Source: an uncultured Roseovarius sp. (GTDB lineage: Bacteria > Pseudomonadota > Alphaproteobacteria > Rhodobacterales > Rhodobacteraceae). From it: a stretch of DNA of 64,000 nt. This document shows positions 27,145 to 36,125 of the stretch, piece by piece. Position 1 is the stretch's first letter; each line of letters begins with the position of its first letter. Both the position numbers and the translations under genes were made by a program. Under the pieces are notes generated by a model. That model was not told where the DNA came from, did not search any database, and saw only the letters and a list, made by a program, of their open reading frames with translations. Where the stretch lies: the NCBI RefSeq assembly GCF_947489715.1, contig NZ_CANLER010000002.1:577597-641596 (forward strand), in the 5' to 3' direction.

Positions 27145-30100
27145 ATGAACGATTATCGGTCAACATTTCTGAGTGATGCAGTCTTTGAAACTCCCAAATT
27201 CCAACCACAATCTGCATGGGCAGAAAATATTCCATTTATTTTTTGGTTGGTTTCACAACTAAAGCCGAAACGCTTTGTCGAATTGGGTACGCAAACCGGA
27301 ATTTCCTATTTCGCAGTATGCCAAGCCGTGATCAGTCAGGATTTGGATTGCGAGTGCATTTCGGTCCACCCATCGGGAAGTGATGGTGATAACAGCCTAA
27401 AATCAAACGCGAATTTCCAGTCAATAAAACCCTATAACGAGGAAAATTATTCGGCGTTCTCCAAAGTTTTGCGCGTGCAATTTGAAAGCTTCATTGCGCA
27501 AGTTGACGATGGCTCCGTTGACCTTCTACAAATTGATGCCCGCCACGCGTTCGAAGATATCGAAACATTGTTCAAGTCCTGGCAATCGAAACTTTCCGAC
27601 CGAGCGGTTGTGTTATTTCAAGGGATAACTGCGTCTGAGGCGGTGTCTGGAATCGGAACGCTCTGGAACGAACTTGAGAACACGTATCCCTCATTTAAAT
27701 TCAATCACGGGCAAGGTTTGGGCCTTGTCGCGATCGGTGAAAATATTGTGCCTTCGTTGCAGGCTGTCGTGTCCGGAAATGAAGGCGTCTCTGGTAAAAT
27801 CGTCCGCAGTTTTTTCAACTCGCTGGGACATAATCTTGCAGATCCTGAAAGCGCCGCAAGACTGCAAGAGGCCGCACATCAGATGTCAGATGAACGTGCC
27901 CGGATGCGTCAAAGTTCAGAGGTTGTCGTAAATCACAATGCGCTAGAAGTTGTGAAGCTGACCAATGAGCGTGAAGTGTTGGCTGCCAAGCTTCGGAGCG
28001 CGAATATTGATTTGGCCAAAGCCAGGAATCGGCCAATTCGACTTTTGCTCGATAAAATTGCCTATAAAACGCTTAAGAGCTTGTTGAAGGTGAGTTCAAA
28101 TCTCCCGCAGCGTGCAACCCGGCGATTCAAAGAGTCCGCAAACAAACGCGATCCAAGACGGTCGATCAGGATTGCGGGCTATAACGCTTTCAAAAGCAAG
28201 TCAAAGCCTAAGACTGCTGTGGTTTTGTATGGCTCGTCCCGAAAATACGATCCCTCGAAACCGACTGTGATGATCGTTGATCACGACACTTCCGGTGCAG
28301 AGACCTCCTTGATTATTCTAAATATTGCGCAGGAATTGTCCAAAAAATATAATGTCGTAAGTATGTTTCTGCGGGCTGGTTTGCTAAGTGGCCGTTTAAG
28401 TGACGCGAGTGTTGCCACCGTCGAATTCAGCCGCCACGCACTTAGCCTGGACGACATTCAATCGGCAGTCAAAGAACTTCAGCAACAATTTGAGTTCGAA
28501 TATGCAATCACCAACGCGGCCGTGTCGAGATATGTTCTTATGGCGCTGCAAGATGCAAATATTCCGTCGACCTCAATGATGCATGATTTTGCATCTGGAT
28601 TGCTCCCGGTTACGACCGTTCCGGAAGTATTCTCCAACTCAGACTCCATTGTATTTTCATCAGAAGAAACACTTCGCGATGCAATTTCAGATGCTCTGTC
28701 ACATGCGGGACTGGGGCGCCCTTCAAATGCCAGCGTTTTAAACCCTGGTCGGTTTGCACTATCCGATGATGACCTGACAAAGGAAGAACTCACCGAGGAA
28801 ATTGCCTGGTTGGACAGTGTGTTGGGTCAACGTTCCGCCGACGGTGATACCTTTGTTGTGGTCGGCGCGGGTAATGTGGAATTACGTAAGGGTCTGGATC
28901 TTTTCATTAATGTCGCCCATCGCGCTGTCAATGGTCAGGCGGACGTAAATTTCCGCTTTATTTGGTTCGGGACAGGGTACGATCCAATTCGCGATAGGGA
29001 ACAGTCTTTTCTTATTGCTGACCAGATTCTACGGGCAGGTTTACGAGGGCATTTGAAAATTGTCCGGCCCACCTCAGAAATGGAATATGCGCTGGAAAAA
29101 GCAGATGCACTTTTGCTGAGTTCACGCCTTGATCCGTTTCCGAGTGTCGCCATTGATGCAGTGCTGAAACGGACACCAGTACTCTGTTTCGACCGGACCA
29201 CCGGTTTTGCGAATTTTCTTAAGGAAAGCGGTGTCGGAGAAACCTGTGTCGCAAGTTACCTGGATACGGTTGATATGGCACAAAAATTGATCACTCTAGC
29301 GGAAAATCATGAGTTGCAAGATGACGTGGTGAACAAAGCATTAGCCGCTGGTAGTGAAAGCTTTAATCTGTCAAAATATGTCGAGAAGCTGGATGCGATA
29401 GCGTCACGGACGATCCCGGCAAGACAGCAAGCCAAAGAAGATGCCGAGTTCCTGAAAAAAGGGACCGATTTTCGATCCGATTTTTTCTGGCACAAAGAAC
29501 CTCAGGCGGATCTCGATCAGCAAATTGAAGAATATCTGACCTCAAGCCGATCAGGCATTGTTGCCCGTAAGCCGATGCCGGGATTTCATCCGTCGATCTA
29601 TGCCGAGAAAATGGGGTCGCGCACGGGCACTGATCCATTTGTAGAATTCCTCAAGGCAGGCAAGCCTGAGGGGCCATGGCTATTCCCTGTCATTGATGAA
29701 TCCAGTGACATTGATTTGCCCGCCGCCGCCTCATGTTCGGCAGCTCTCCATATGCATGTTTTCTATGAGCAGGAATTGACGGAAATCCTGCATCGCCTGT
29801 CCCTGAATTCGGCCAGACCTGACCTCTTTGTCAGCACTTCGGCTAATAAGCTGGATGCCGTCAATGAAGCTTTATCCAAATACCAAGGAAAGGTTGCAAA
29901 AATCGAGGCCGTGCCAAATCGCGGTCGGGACATCGGGCCATTTCTCACTGCATTCGGCAAAAATTTGACGGCCGGATATGATTTCATCGGACATCTGCAC
30001 ACCAAAAGATCGCATCATGTTGCAAATTCAAAAGCCGTAGAGGCTTGGTCTACTTTCTTGCTGGAAAATGTGATTGGCGGGGAACGGGGAGGTGCGATGC

Positions 30101-30459
30101 TTGATCGTATTTTGACCAGGATGGCCTGCGACCCCGAAGTTGGTATCGTCTACCCCGATGAACCCAACATTTTGGGATGGAAGGAGAATGAAGGTGCGGC
30201 GCGAGGTATCGCCGAACGCCTGCAAATAGACCAACTGCCGATGCAATTCAATTTTCCCGCCGGGTCGATGTTTTGGATGCGAAAAACAGTGTTGGATCGC
30301 TTTGTATCGCTGAACTTGGGTTGGTCGGATTTTCCTTCAGAGCCATTACCGCATCACGATGGCACCATACTTCATGCTATCGAAAGGCTGTTTGGCGTCG
30401 TCCCAAAGACGATGAACATGAAAACAGTGTTAACCAACGTGCGCGGCGTTACCCGATAA
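27145..30459 (+). CDS. Methyltransferase - GT4 glycosyltransferase - RgpF-type three-domain protein
   Basis: A 1104-residue cytoplasmic protein with three enzyme-like parts. Residues about 30-190: class I SAM-methyltransferase fold, motif I RFVELGTQTGISYFAVCQA. Residues about 250-300: charged, helical linker. Residues about 370-770: GT-B glycosyltransferase (PTVMIVDHDTSGAETSLI; nucleotide-sugar-site segment ADALLLSSRLDPFPSVAIDA). Residues about 813-840: the FHPSIYAEKM...DPFVEFLKAGKPEGPW linker typical of such glycan enzymes. Residues about 865-1100: rhamnan-synthesis RgpF domain (VPNRGRDIGPFLTAFG, HLHTKRSHH, HHDGTILHAIERLFG). The start is uncertain: ATG 27145 or TTG 27076, neither with a ribosome site. 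It probably builds a surface glycan; the sugar is unknown. The intact ABC exporter gene follows. Confidence 0.8.
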   Translation: MNDYRSTFLSDAVFETPKFQPQSAWAENIPFIFWLVSQLKPKRFVELGTQTGISYFAVCQAVISQDLDCECISVHPSGSDGDNSLKSNANFQSIKPYNEENYSAFSKVLRVQFESFIAQVDDGSVDLLQIDARHAFEDIETLFKSWQSKLSDRAVVLFQGITASEAVSGIGTLWNELENTYPSFKFNHGQGLGLVAIGENIVPSLQAVVSGNEGVSGKIVRSFFNSLGHNLADPESAARLQEAAHQMSDERARMRQSSEVVVNHNALEVVKLTNEREVLAAKLRSANIDLAKARNRPIRLLLDKIAYKTLKSLLKVSSNLPQRATRRFKESANKRDPRRSIRIAGYNAFKSKSKPKTAVVLYGSSRKYDPSKPTVMIVDHDTSGAETSLIILNIAQELSKKYNVVSMFLRAGLLSGRLSDASVATVEFSRHALSLDDIQSAVKELQQQFEFEYAITNAAVSRYVLMALQDANIPSTSMMHDFASGLLPVTTVPEVFSNSDSIVFSSEETLRDAISDALSHAGLGRPSNASVLNPGRFALSDDDLTKEELTEEIAWLDSVLGQRSADGDTFVVVGAGNVELRKGLDLFINVAHRAVNGQADVNFRFIWFGTGYDPIRDREQSFLIADQILRAGLRGHLKIVRPTSEMEYALEKADALLLSSRLDPFPSVAIDAVLKRTPVLCFDRTTGFANFLKESGVGETCVASYLDTVDMAQKLITLAENHELQDDVVNKALAAGSESFNLSKYVEKLDAIASRTIPARQQAKEDAEFLKKGTDFRSDFFWHKEPQADLDQQIEEYLTSSRSGIVARKPMPGFHPSIYAEKMGSRTGTDPFVEFLKAGKPEGPWLFPVIDESSDIDLPAAASCSAALHMHVFYEQELTEILHRLSLNSARPDLFVSTSANKLDAVNEALSKYQGKVAKIEAVPNRGRDIGPFLTAFGKNLTAGYDFIGHLHTKRSHHVANSKAVEAWSTFLLENVIGGERGGAMLDRILTRMACDPEVGIVYPDEPNILGWKENEGAARGIAERLQIDQLPMQFNFPAGSMFWMRKTVLDRFVSLNLGWSDFPSEPLPHHDGTILHAIERLFGVVPKTMNMKTVLTNVRGVTR

Positions 30460-30795
30460 TTGTTTGTGGGCATTGGATCGCGAAGGCGATAATAGTCCGC
30501 GCAGCGCAATGTTTGTCGTATGAACGGATAGGGTAGTGATGAATTTTCCAGCTATCGGCCAATGCGGCCTGGCCGGCAAGTCAAAGGGTGTTTTGCCGTT
30601 CGCGAAATGCCATCAAACCGTGAGGCCCGTCTTGCTGAAAAAACAATCATATGCTCCACGATGTGAGGTTGAATTTCGGGTCGGCAGTCTCGAATTAATC
30701 GGCTCTCTGGTTCGTGTTGACGTCGGTGGCAACCTTGATCAAACACGTTCGCGAGAGTTGATGACGATGAACGATCGAGGCGGAAAGGTTTAATC
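30460..30795. other. Intergenic region before the ABC exporter
   Basis: 336 bases between the glycosyltransferase stop and the ABC exporter start. It holds one possible small reading frame (annotated separately) and no recognisable terminator. The two large genes may therefore be co-transcribed. Composition is close to that of the neighbouring accessory genes. Confidence 0.35.
30539..30793 (+). CDS. Possible small protein, hypothetical
   Basis: An 84-codon frame from ATG 30539, preceded by AGGG five bases upstream. It stops two bases before the ATG of the ABC exporter, a spacing that would suit translational coupling. The product has no signal peptide, membrane segment or motif I know. An overlapping frame of similar length exists on the other strand, so coding is not proven. 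Treat it as a candidate only. Confidence 0.25.
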   Translation: MNFPAIGQCGLAGKSKGVLPFAKCHQTVRPVLLKKQSYAPRCEVEFRVGSLELIGSLVRVDVGGNLDQTRSRELMTMNDRGGKV

Positions 30796-32565
30796 ATGGC
30801 CCGCAAAGACAAACATCCGGTGTTTCGCCCGCAAGACAAGGACAACATCCGCTGGTTCTGGCAAAATTATCTGCGCAGCAAATCACCTTGGCTTCTTCTT
30901 GTGTTCGGCATGGTCAGTTGTCAGGCTCTTGTTTATCAACAGTTCCTTTCACTGACCGAGAATAGTCTGAATGTCATTTTCGAGGGCGGCTCTCCTCAGG
31001 AATTGATTAAGGTATGTGCTATCGTCTTTCTGCTTTTCGCAGTCCGTGCCGCGCTGTCTTATATCGTACCAAGGCTTTCAGCGTGGCTAGCAAGCAACGC
31101 CGTGCGAAAGATGCGCCAAGATCTGATCAACCACTACCTCAACCTCGATCTGTCATACTTTGAAAGAACCAAATCGGGCGACATTATCCTGCGCCTCGTA
31201 AATCAGGTCGATGGGCTAAGTACTTTCGTGGGTCAGGGGACAGTCAACGCTGTGCGAGATACAGTGACGATCATCGTCGTCTCCGGTTATCTGGTCTACA
31301 AATCACCAATCCTGTTTTCTGCGGCGATCATTGTCATTCCTGCTTTGGCCCTGGTTATGCGCTCAGTGTCCAGCAAGATCAAACATGTGCAGCAAAGCGC
31401 AGAAAATGCATTTGGTAGTTACATGTCCGGGATCGAGGAAATGGCCAACGGCATGCGGACCGTCAAGATTTCGGGTCAGGAAGACCGGGAAAGGGACCGC
31501 TTGTTTCAGGCAACAGATGGAATTCGCGATCTGTTGATCCGCCTGAATGCAGCACAAGCCTTGTTCGAGCCTTCGATCGATCTGGTTTCTGCATTTGTAT
31601 ACGTGCTGGTTATCGGCGGCGGCGGGTACATGGTAATCCAGGGTGATTTCGGAATCGATGCCGCAGGCATCATCGCCTTTCTTCTGGGCCTGGTCATTCT
31701 ATTCGATCCCATGAGGTTGCTGGCTGGCTTTTTTGCGCAATTGCAGGCCAGCTTGATCTTGTTGGAAGGCATTCGTTCGGTTTATTCTCAAACGCCGCGG
31801 ATTGTTAATCGCGAAAACGCAGTCTCAGAATTTGATACGAAAGGCGATATCGTCTTTGAGGGTGTTGATTTTTCCTACGATTCCCAAAAGCAGCTTTTCA
31901 AAAATTTGAGCTTTGAGATAATTGGCGGAAAGACAACCGCAATTGTGGGAGCGACCGGTTCCGGTAAAACAACTATTCTGAGCTTGATAACTAGGCTGTA
32001 TGATTTGGATGGTGGTCAAATCTCGATCGGCGGATTGGATATCCGCGACATTCAGATCAAAAAACTGCGCAGCTCATTTTCCGTCGTGGCGCAAGATATC
32101 GTAATCTTCAATGCGTCAATTTGGGATAACATCGCCTATGTACGCCCCGATGCCTCAGATGAAGAAATCTGGGCTGCTGCAGAATCTGCAGAAATTGCCG
32201 ATTTGATGCGAGAGAGGGGTCATGCAGAGCTTGGCCCTAAGGGTAGCCAGCTCTCAGGCGGGCAGAAACAGCGCATTGCAATTGCCCGGGCGTTTCTGCG
32301 GGCATCTCCCATCGTAATCTTGGACGAAGCAACATCTGCGCTGGACCAGAAAACAGAACAGAGAATTCAATCTGCACTGGAACGCCTGGCAGACCAGAAA
32401 ACAGTCATCATCGTCGCGCATCGGCTTTCATCCGTGGCCAATGCTGACAAAATTTATGTTTTCGATCACGGTAGTATCGTGGAGCAAGGCAATCACGAAG
32501 AACTTGTCGAGCAAAAGGGCTTATACGCTGGCATGTATTCCTCGCAAAAAGGTGGCTTCAGATAA
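30796..32565 (+). CDS. ABC exporter, fused permease-ATPase (MsbA-like)
   Basis: A 589-residue half-transporter with an N-terminal six-helix ABC_membrane domain (about residues 25-320) and a C-terminal ATPase. All catalytic motifs are intact: Walker A GATGSGKT, signature LSGGQKQRIAIARA, Walker B VILDEATSALD, H-loop IIVAHRL. It should therefore work as a homodimeric lipid, glycolipid or peptide exporter at the inner membrane. A GGAAAGG ribosome site precedes the ATG. It follows the methyltransferase-GT-RgpF gene on the same strand, so export of a glycan-linked product is a reasonable guess. It contrasts with the two eroded ABC proteins encoded 2-5 kb further on. Confidence 0.9.
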   Translation: MARKDKHPVFRPQDKDNIRWFWQNYLRSKSPWLLLVFGMVSCQALVYQQFLSLTENSLNVIFEGGSPQELIKVCAIVFLLFAVRAALSYIVPRLSAWLASNAVRKMRQDLINHYLNLDLSYFERTKSGDIILRLVNQVDGLSTFVGQGTVNAVRDTVTIIVVSGYLVYKSPILFSAAIIVIPALALVMRSVSSKIKHVQQSAENAFGSYMSGIEEMANGMRTVKISGQEDRERDRLFQATDGIRDLLIRLNAAQALFEPSIDLVSAFVYVLVIGGGGYMVIQGDFGIDAAGIIAFLLGLVILFDPMRLLAGFFAQLQASLILLEGIRSVYSQTPRIVNRENAVSEFDTKGDIVFEGVDFSYDSQKQLFKNLSFEIIGGKTTAIVGATGSGKTTILSLITRLYDLDGGQISIGGLDIRDIQIKKLRSSFSVVAQDIVIFNASIWDNIAYVRPDASDEEIWAAAESAEIADLMRERGHAELGPKGSQLSGGQKQRIAIARAFLRASPIVILDEATSALDQKTEQRIQSALERLADQKTVIIVAHRLSSVANADKIYVFDHGSIVEQGNHEELVEQKGLYAGMYSSQKGGFR

Positions 32566-32704
32566 CGAACGGTCAGTGCTTTCCGAACGCTTGACAGTGC
32601 CAATGTGATTTCAGGCAAGACAGGTTTCAGATTTGCGTACTGATTTGAACGGCGATTGTTTCATTCTGCGGGGATCAAGTTGTAAGTCGCTTGCCGCTAA
32701 GAAA

Positions 32705-34030
32705 TTACCGCTCACCAAACGCGTTGTTGAAGGATCGGTTGATTGGTTTGAATAGGTAAGCCAAAACCGTTCGCTCATCGGTTACGATCTCGGCTGAGGC
32801 ACCCATACCCGCTTGAAGCCGTCGTTCCCAAGCGCCGTTACCTATGGATGCTCGATCCAACGAAACAGTGGCTCGAAAATGGCTGTTACCTGTCTGCGGA
32901 TCGACCACCGAATTTGGCGATATGCTTGTGACTTGACCTTTGACCTGTCCATAGCGGCGGGCATCAAATGTATCGAATTTCAGCGCAACTGAATCACCAC
33001 GACCGATGTGGCCAATATCAATCGGATCGATTTCCAGCTCAGCAACCAGTCTTTGCGGTAGGGGCATCAATTCGAATAATGTGGCACCGCTGGCAATAAC
33101 TTCGCCCGGATTGGGAAACCCAACTGCATGGATAATACCGGCCTCGGACGCGCGAATTTTCAACGTTTGGCGACGCATCTCCAATGTGGTCGCTTGCACA
33201 GATAGCATGTCGATACGTTGCTCTAGGTCAAACTTTTCCTTGTTGCTATTGTCGAGCAGCGAAATTCGATTTTGCTCCAAGGACGAACTGACGTCGCTCA
33301 ATTCCTTCTCAGCCTGCGAAAGGCGAATTTCAATTTCGATCAGATTTGCTTCTAGCTGATCCAGGCCATCACGCTGCGCATCCACGTCGCGCCGAGGGGT
33401 CAGTTTATTTTCAAAGAGTTGCTCAGCCCGTTTGACACGCTCGATCCGCGTTTTCACCCGTTTTTGCGTAAGTGCGTGTGCGTTTCGTAAAGTCGCAAGC
33501 GTGGTTTCCAGATGTCGTCGCCGTTTGACTTGAACAGCCTGTTGCGCAGCAAAGAGCGCCAGTTGAGAAGAGGCATAGGACAAATCCACAACCCCAGAAA
33601 GATCAACATCTTTGGCATCGCCTTCCACGCCAGTGCTGGCTGTATCTAAAATCACGCGAATGTTTTCCAGGCGCGATTCCAGGGTGTTTTTTTCCCGCTT
33701 CACTTCCAGCAGTGAACTGTCCAAAGTGGGCGATGAAAGAACGGCTAGTACTTGGCCTTTCCGAACCTGTGTGCCTTCTTCTACCAACACATCGGTAACG
33801 ATGCCGCTCTCAGAGGCCTGCAGTTGCTGATAGTGGCCCGTGGGAATAAGTGTCCCGCTTGCGCGAACCAGCTCTGGAACAGTGGTCGCTATTGCCAACC
33901 AGATGGCACCGGTGATGAAACCTGTAATCGTAAGAACGACGATTTTTGCCGTCCTCGCGCCACGTTGTGCATCGCGTGTTTCTGCACGCGAGATTACGCC
34001 AGCGGATTTCGAACGAAATGATCTGAGCAT
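32705..34030 (-). CDS. HlyD-family periplasmic adaptor of a type I secretion system
   Basis: A 441-residue membrane-fusion protein. One N-terminal membrane helix (about residues 28-48, IVVLTITGFITGAIWLAIAT) is followed by a lipoyl/barrel half-motif (GIVTDVLVEEGTQVRKGQVL). A long coiled coil spans about residues 105-285. The second lipoyl half is GIIHAVGFPNPGEVIASGAT and a beta-barrel ends the protein. It bridges the inner-membrane ABC protein to a TolC-type channel, which is not encoded here. It starts four bases after the upstream ABC gene's stop, so it is the last gene of a three-gene operon. Length is typical of PrtE/HlyD adaptors. Confidence 0.92.
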   Translation of the reverse strand: MLRSFRSKSAGVISRAETRDAQRGARTAKIVVLTITGFITGAIWLAIATTVPELVRASGTLIPTGHYQQLQASESGIVTDVLVEEGTQVRKGQVLAVLSSPTLDSSLLEVKREKNTLESRLENIRVILDTASTGVEGDAKDVDLSGVVDLSYASSQLALFAAQQAVQVKRRRHLETTLATLRNAHALTQKRVKTRIERVKRAEQLFENKLTPRRDVDAQRDGLDQLEANLIEIEIRLSQAEKELSDVSSSLEQNRISLLDNSNKEKFDLEQRIDMLSVQATTLEMRRQTLKIRASEAGIIHAVGFPNPGEVIASGATLFELMPLPQRLVAELEIDPIDIGHIGRGDSVALKFDTFDARRYGQVKGQVTSISPNSVVDPQTGNSHFRATVSLDRASIGNGAWERRLQAGMGASAEIVTDERTVLAYLFKPINRSFNNAFGER

Positions 34031-34034
34031 GGAT

Positions 34035-36125
34035 TCAGGTACCTCCGGATTTCTTCTGCAATGCAGTCAATTTTTTCCGCCCAGCCATGCCAGTATCGTT
34101 TGCAACGATGCGACCTTGATCAAGAAATACAAATCGATCACCCAATTCGATCAAGGCGTGGTTATTTGTGGCAACAAGAACCGTTTTCGAGCCTTTCAAA
34201 CGTGACAATGCGGTGACCAGCGCATCCTTGCGCGGCTGATCCAAGCTCAAAGCTGGTTCATTCAAAAGCAAAACCGCGCTATCGCGTGCCAAGCTACGGG
34301 CAAGGGCAAGGGCATGAAGAGTCGAGGGCGAAAGCAATCCGCGAAATGATTCAGACAGCCGCGTGTGGATGCCTTCAGGGAATTGCTCAATCTCATGCAA
34401 AATATCCATCGACGCCAGGGCGTTGATGACATCCTGTTCCCCGAGCCCAGGAGAAGCTAGGCGAAAGTTCTGGTAAATTGTGCCGTAGAAGAGTTGGGGC
34501 AGGATTTGCTCGTAGGTAACCGAACGCCGCAGGTCATCCACAGCGATTTGGCGAACATCAACACCGTCAAGTTGTATGGACCCGATGGTTGGTTGTCGAA
34601 AACCGCAAATCAGATCGAAAAGAGACGTTTTGCCACTATTGCTATCACCGCAGATAAGCGTGAAATCCCCCGCTGGAATTTCCAAAGATACCTGAGACAG
34701 AGCTGCCGCTGCCGTCGCATCATAGCGATGGGTGACGCCGCTAAATGTGATACGCCCGCTGAACTCTTTCTGATGGTTCTGGCCGATACCCCTGACGACC
34801 TCTTCGGGAAGGGCAAGAACACGATCGCTTTGCCGCTTGCTTGAGATGAAGCTGAGAATTTGTGGCGCATTCGTGTAAAGCGCTTGAAGCGGTGTCAGGA
34901 CTTTCCAAACAAGCGCCATTACAGCAATCAGGGCGCCAAATGAGATATCCCCCTGAATTGCTCCCATCGTACTGATTGCCACCGCCCCGATCCCTGCGAT
35001 CGCCATCAGAGCTTGCCCGAAAGATTGAGATACCAGATTACATGCGCTCGCCCGGCAAGCGGCGTTTGCCGCCTGTTTTGCCAGTACTGCATTGCGATCT
35101 CTCCAGTGTTGAGTAAGACCTAAAAATTGAATGGCACGCTGTTTTTCAGTGGCTTCGAAAATATGACTTTGCAGTTGTGTTTTATGCTTCGCAACAGATG
35201 CGTTTAAGTCTTTGAGCTTTGGAAGCGTGATCAGAATGGACAGCGCGAAAACCACCGCCAGACCGATGACCAGCCATGCTACCGGAGGACATAAAATGAA
35301 AAGAACCGCCAAGAAAATCACTATGAACGGCAAGTCTAAGAAGGTGGTAAGAATCTGGCCGCTGAAGATATCTCTGAGACTTTCAAATTGCCGAAATCGC
35401 GCAAGTTGTTGTTCAACATCGGATTTCTGAATTTGGTCTATCGGCAACGCCAACAGTTTTCGAAAAAGCGCTAAGCCCATTTGGTGCTCCGCCCGGCGGC
35501 CCATATAGGCAACGGCGCTGGATCGTGCGAAGCGAAATCCGCAATCTGCCGACAAAGCCAGAACCACTGCCAATACCAGCGAAAAAACGAGGTCGCTTGA
35601 ACCCGACGGGATCACACGGTCATAGATCACCATGATGAGAAGTGGCGTCACCAAACCCGCCAAGTTAGTCATGAAAGACGCAAAAATCAGCCATGGCATT
35701 AGGTCGCCGAATTCGTTCCAAATCCTTGAAAATCCTGGTTTGATCTCAGTGTCTAATCCGCTGTCAAAGCGCTCCAACCGAACCAATTGCCCGGACCCGT
35801 TTTCTGGCCCTTGCCACGCCGGTCTGTCTACCGTCGCATCGCAAATCAGCAGTTTTGAATTGCTGACTTCAAGAATTGCCGAAATATCACCATTATCATG
35901 CAAAAAAAGCGCGGGGCAGTCCTTGTCATCAACATCGAGCAGGCTGCATCTTTGCAAGCTCAAAGGTATCCCAAGGTTCTCAAGTGTCTTGATCATGTCA
36001 TCGGCATTTAGCCGGTCAGACATATGAGGAATAGCTTCGAACAAACGATTGTGGTTGCTGTGCCATCCAGCCGCCGACATGACTTTATCAAGAATATTGA
36101 TCGCAGAAGGTAGTGTGCTTTCCAT
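34035..36125 (-). CDS. Type I secretion ABC protein with C39-like domain and degenerate ATPase motifs
   Basis: A 696-residue protein: N-terminal C39-peptidase-like domain (about residues 1-130) without the catalytic cysteine, ABC membrane domain (about 145-430), then an ATPase domain. Walker A is intact (GDSNSGKT, 493-500). The signature LSGGQ position reads LSPST (598-602). Walker B reads LLLNEP, with asparagine N622 for the magnesium aspartate while the glutamate E623 is kept. The H-loop histidine position is N654 (VATN). ATP binding may persist but hydrolysis looks impaired. Its ATG shares one base with the stop of the upstream ABC gene (TAATG), which suggests a 1:1 partner. RtxB/RtxE of MARTX systems is a precedent for heterodimeric type I ABC proteins. 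Confidence 0.85.
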   Translation of the reverse strand: MESTLPSAINILDKVMSAAGWHSNHNRLFEAIPHMSDRLNADDMIKTLENLGIPLSLQRCSLLDVDDKDCPALFLHDNGDISAILEVSNSKLLICDATVDRPAWQGPENGSGQLVRLERFDSGLDTEIKPGFSRIWNEFGDLMPWLIFASFMTNLAGLVTPLLIMVIYDRVIPSGSSDLVFSLVLAVVLALSADCGFRFARSSAVAYMGRRAEHQMGLALFRKLLALPIDQIQKSDVEQQLARFRQFESLRDIFSGQILTTFLDLPFIVIFLAVLFILCPPVAWLVIGLAVVFALSILITLPKLKDLNASVAKHKTQLQSHIFEATEKQRAIQFLGLTQHWRDRNAVLAKQAANAACRASACNLVSQSFGQALMAIAGIGAVAISTMGAIQGDISFGALIAVMALVWKVLTPLQALYTNAPQILSFISSKRQSDRVLALPEEVVRGIGQNHQKEFSGRITFSGVTHRYDATAAAALSQVSLEIPAGDFTLICGDSNSGKTSLFDLICGFRQPTIGSIQLDGVDVRQIAVDDLRRSVTYEQILPQLFYGTIYQNFRLASPGLGEQDVINALASMDILHEIEQFPEGIHTRLSESFRGLLSPSTLHALALARSLARDSAVLLLNEPALSLDQPRKDALVTALSRLKGSKTVLVATNNHALIELGDRFVFLDQGRIVANDTGMAGRKKLTALQKKSGGT

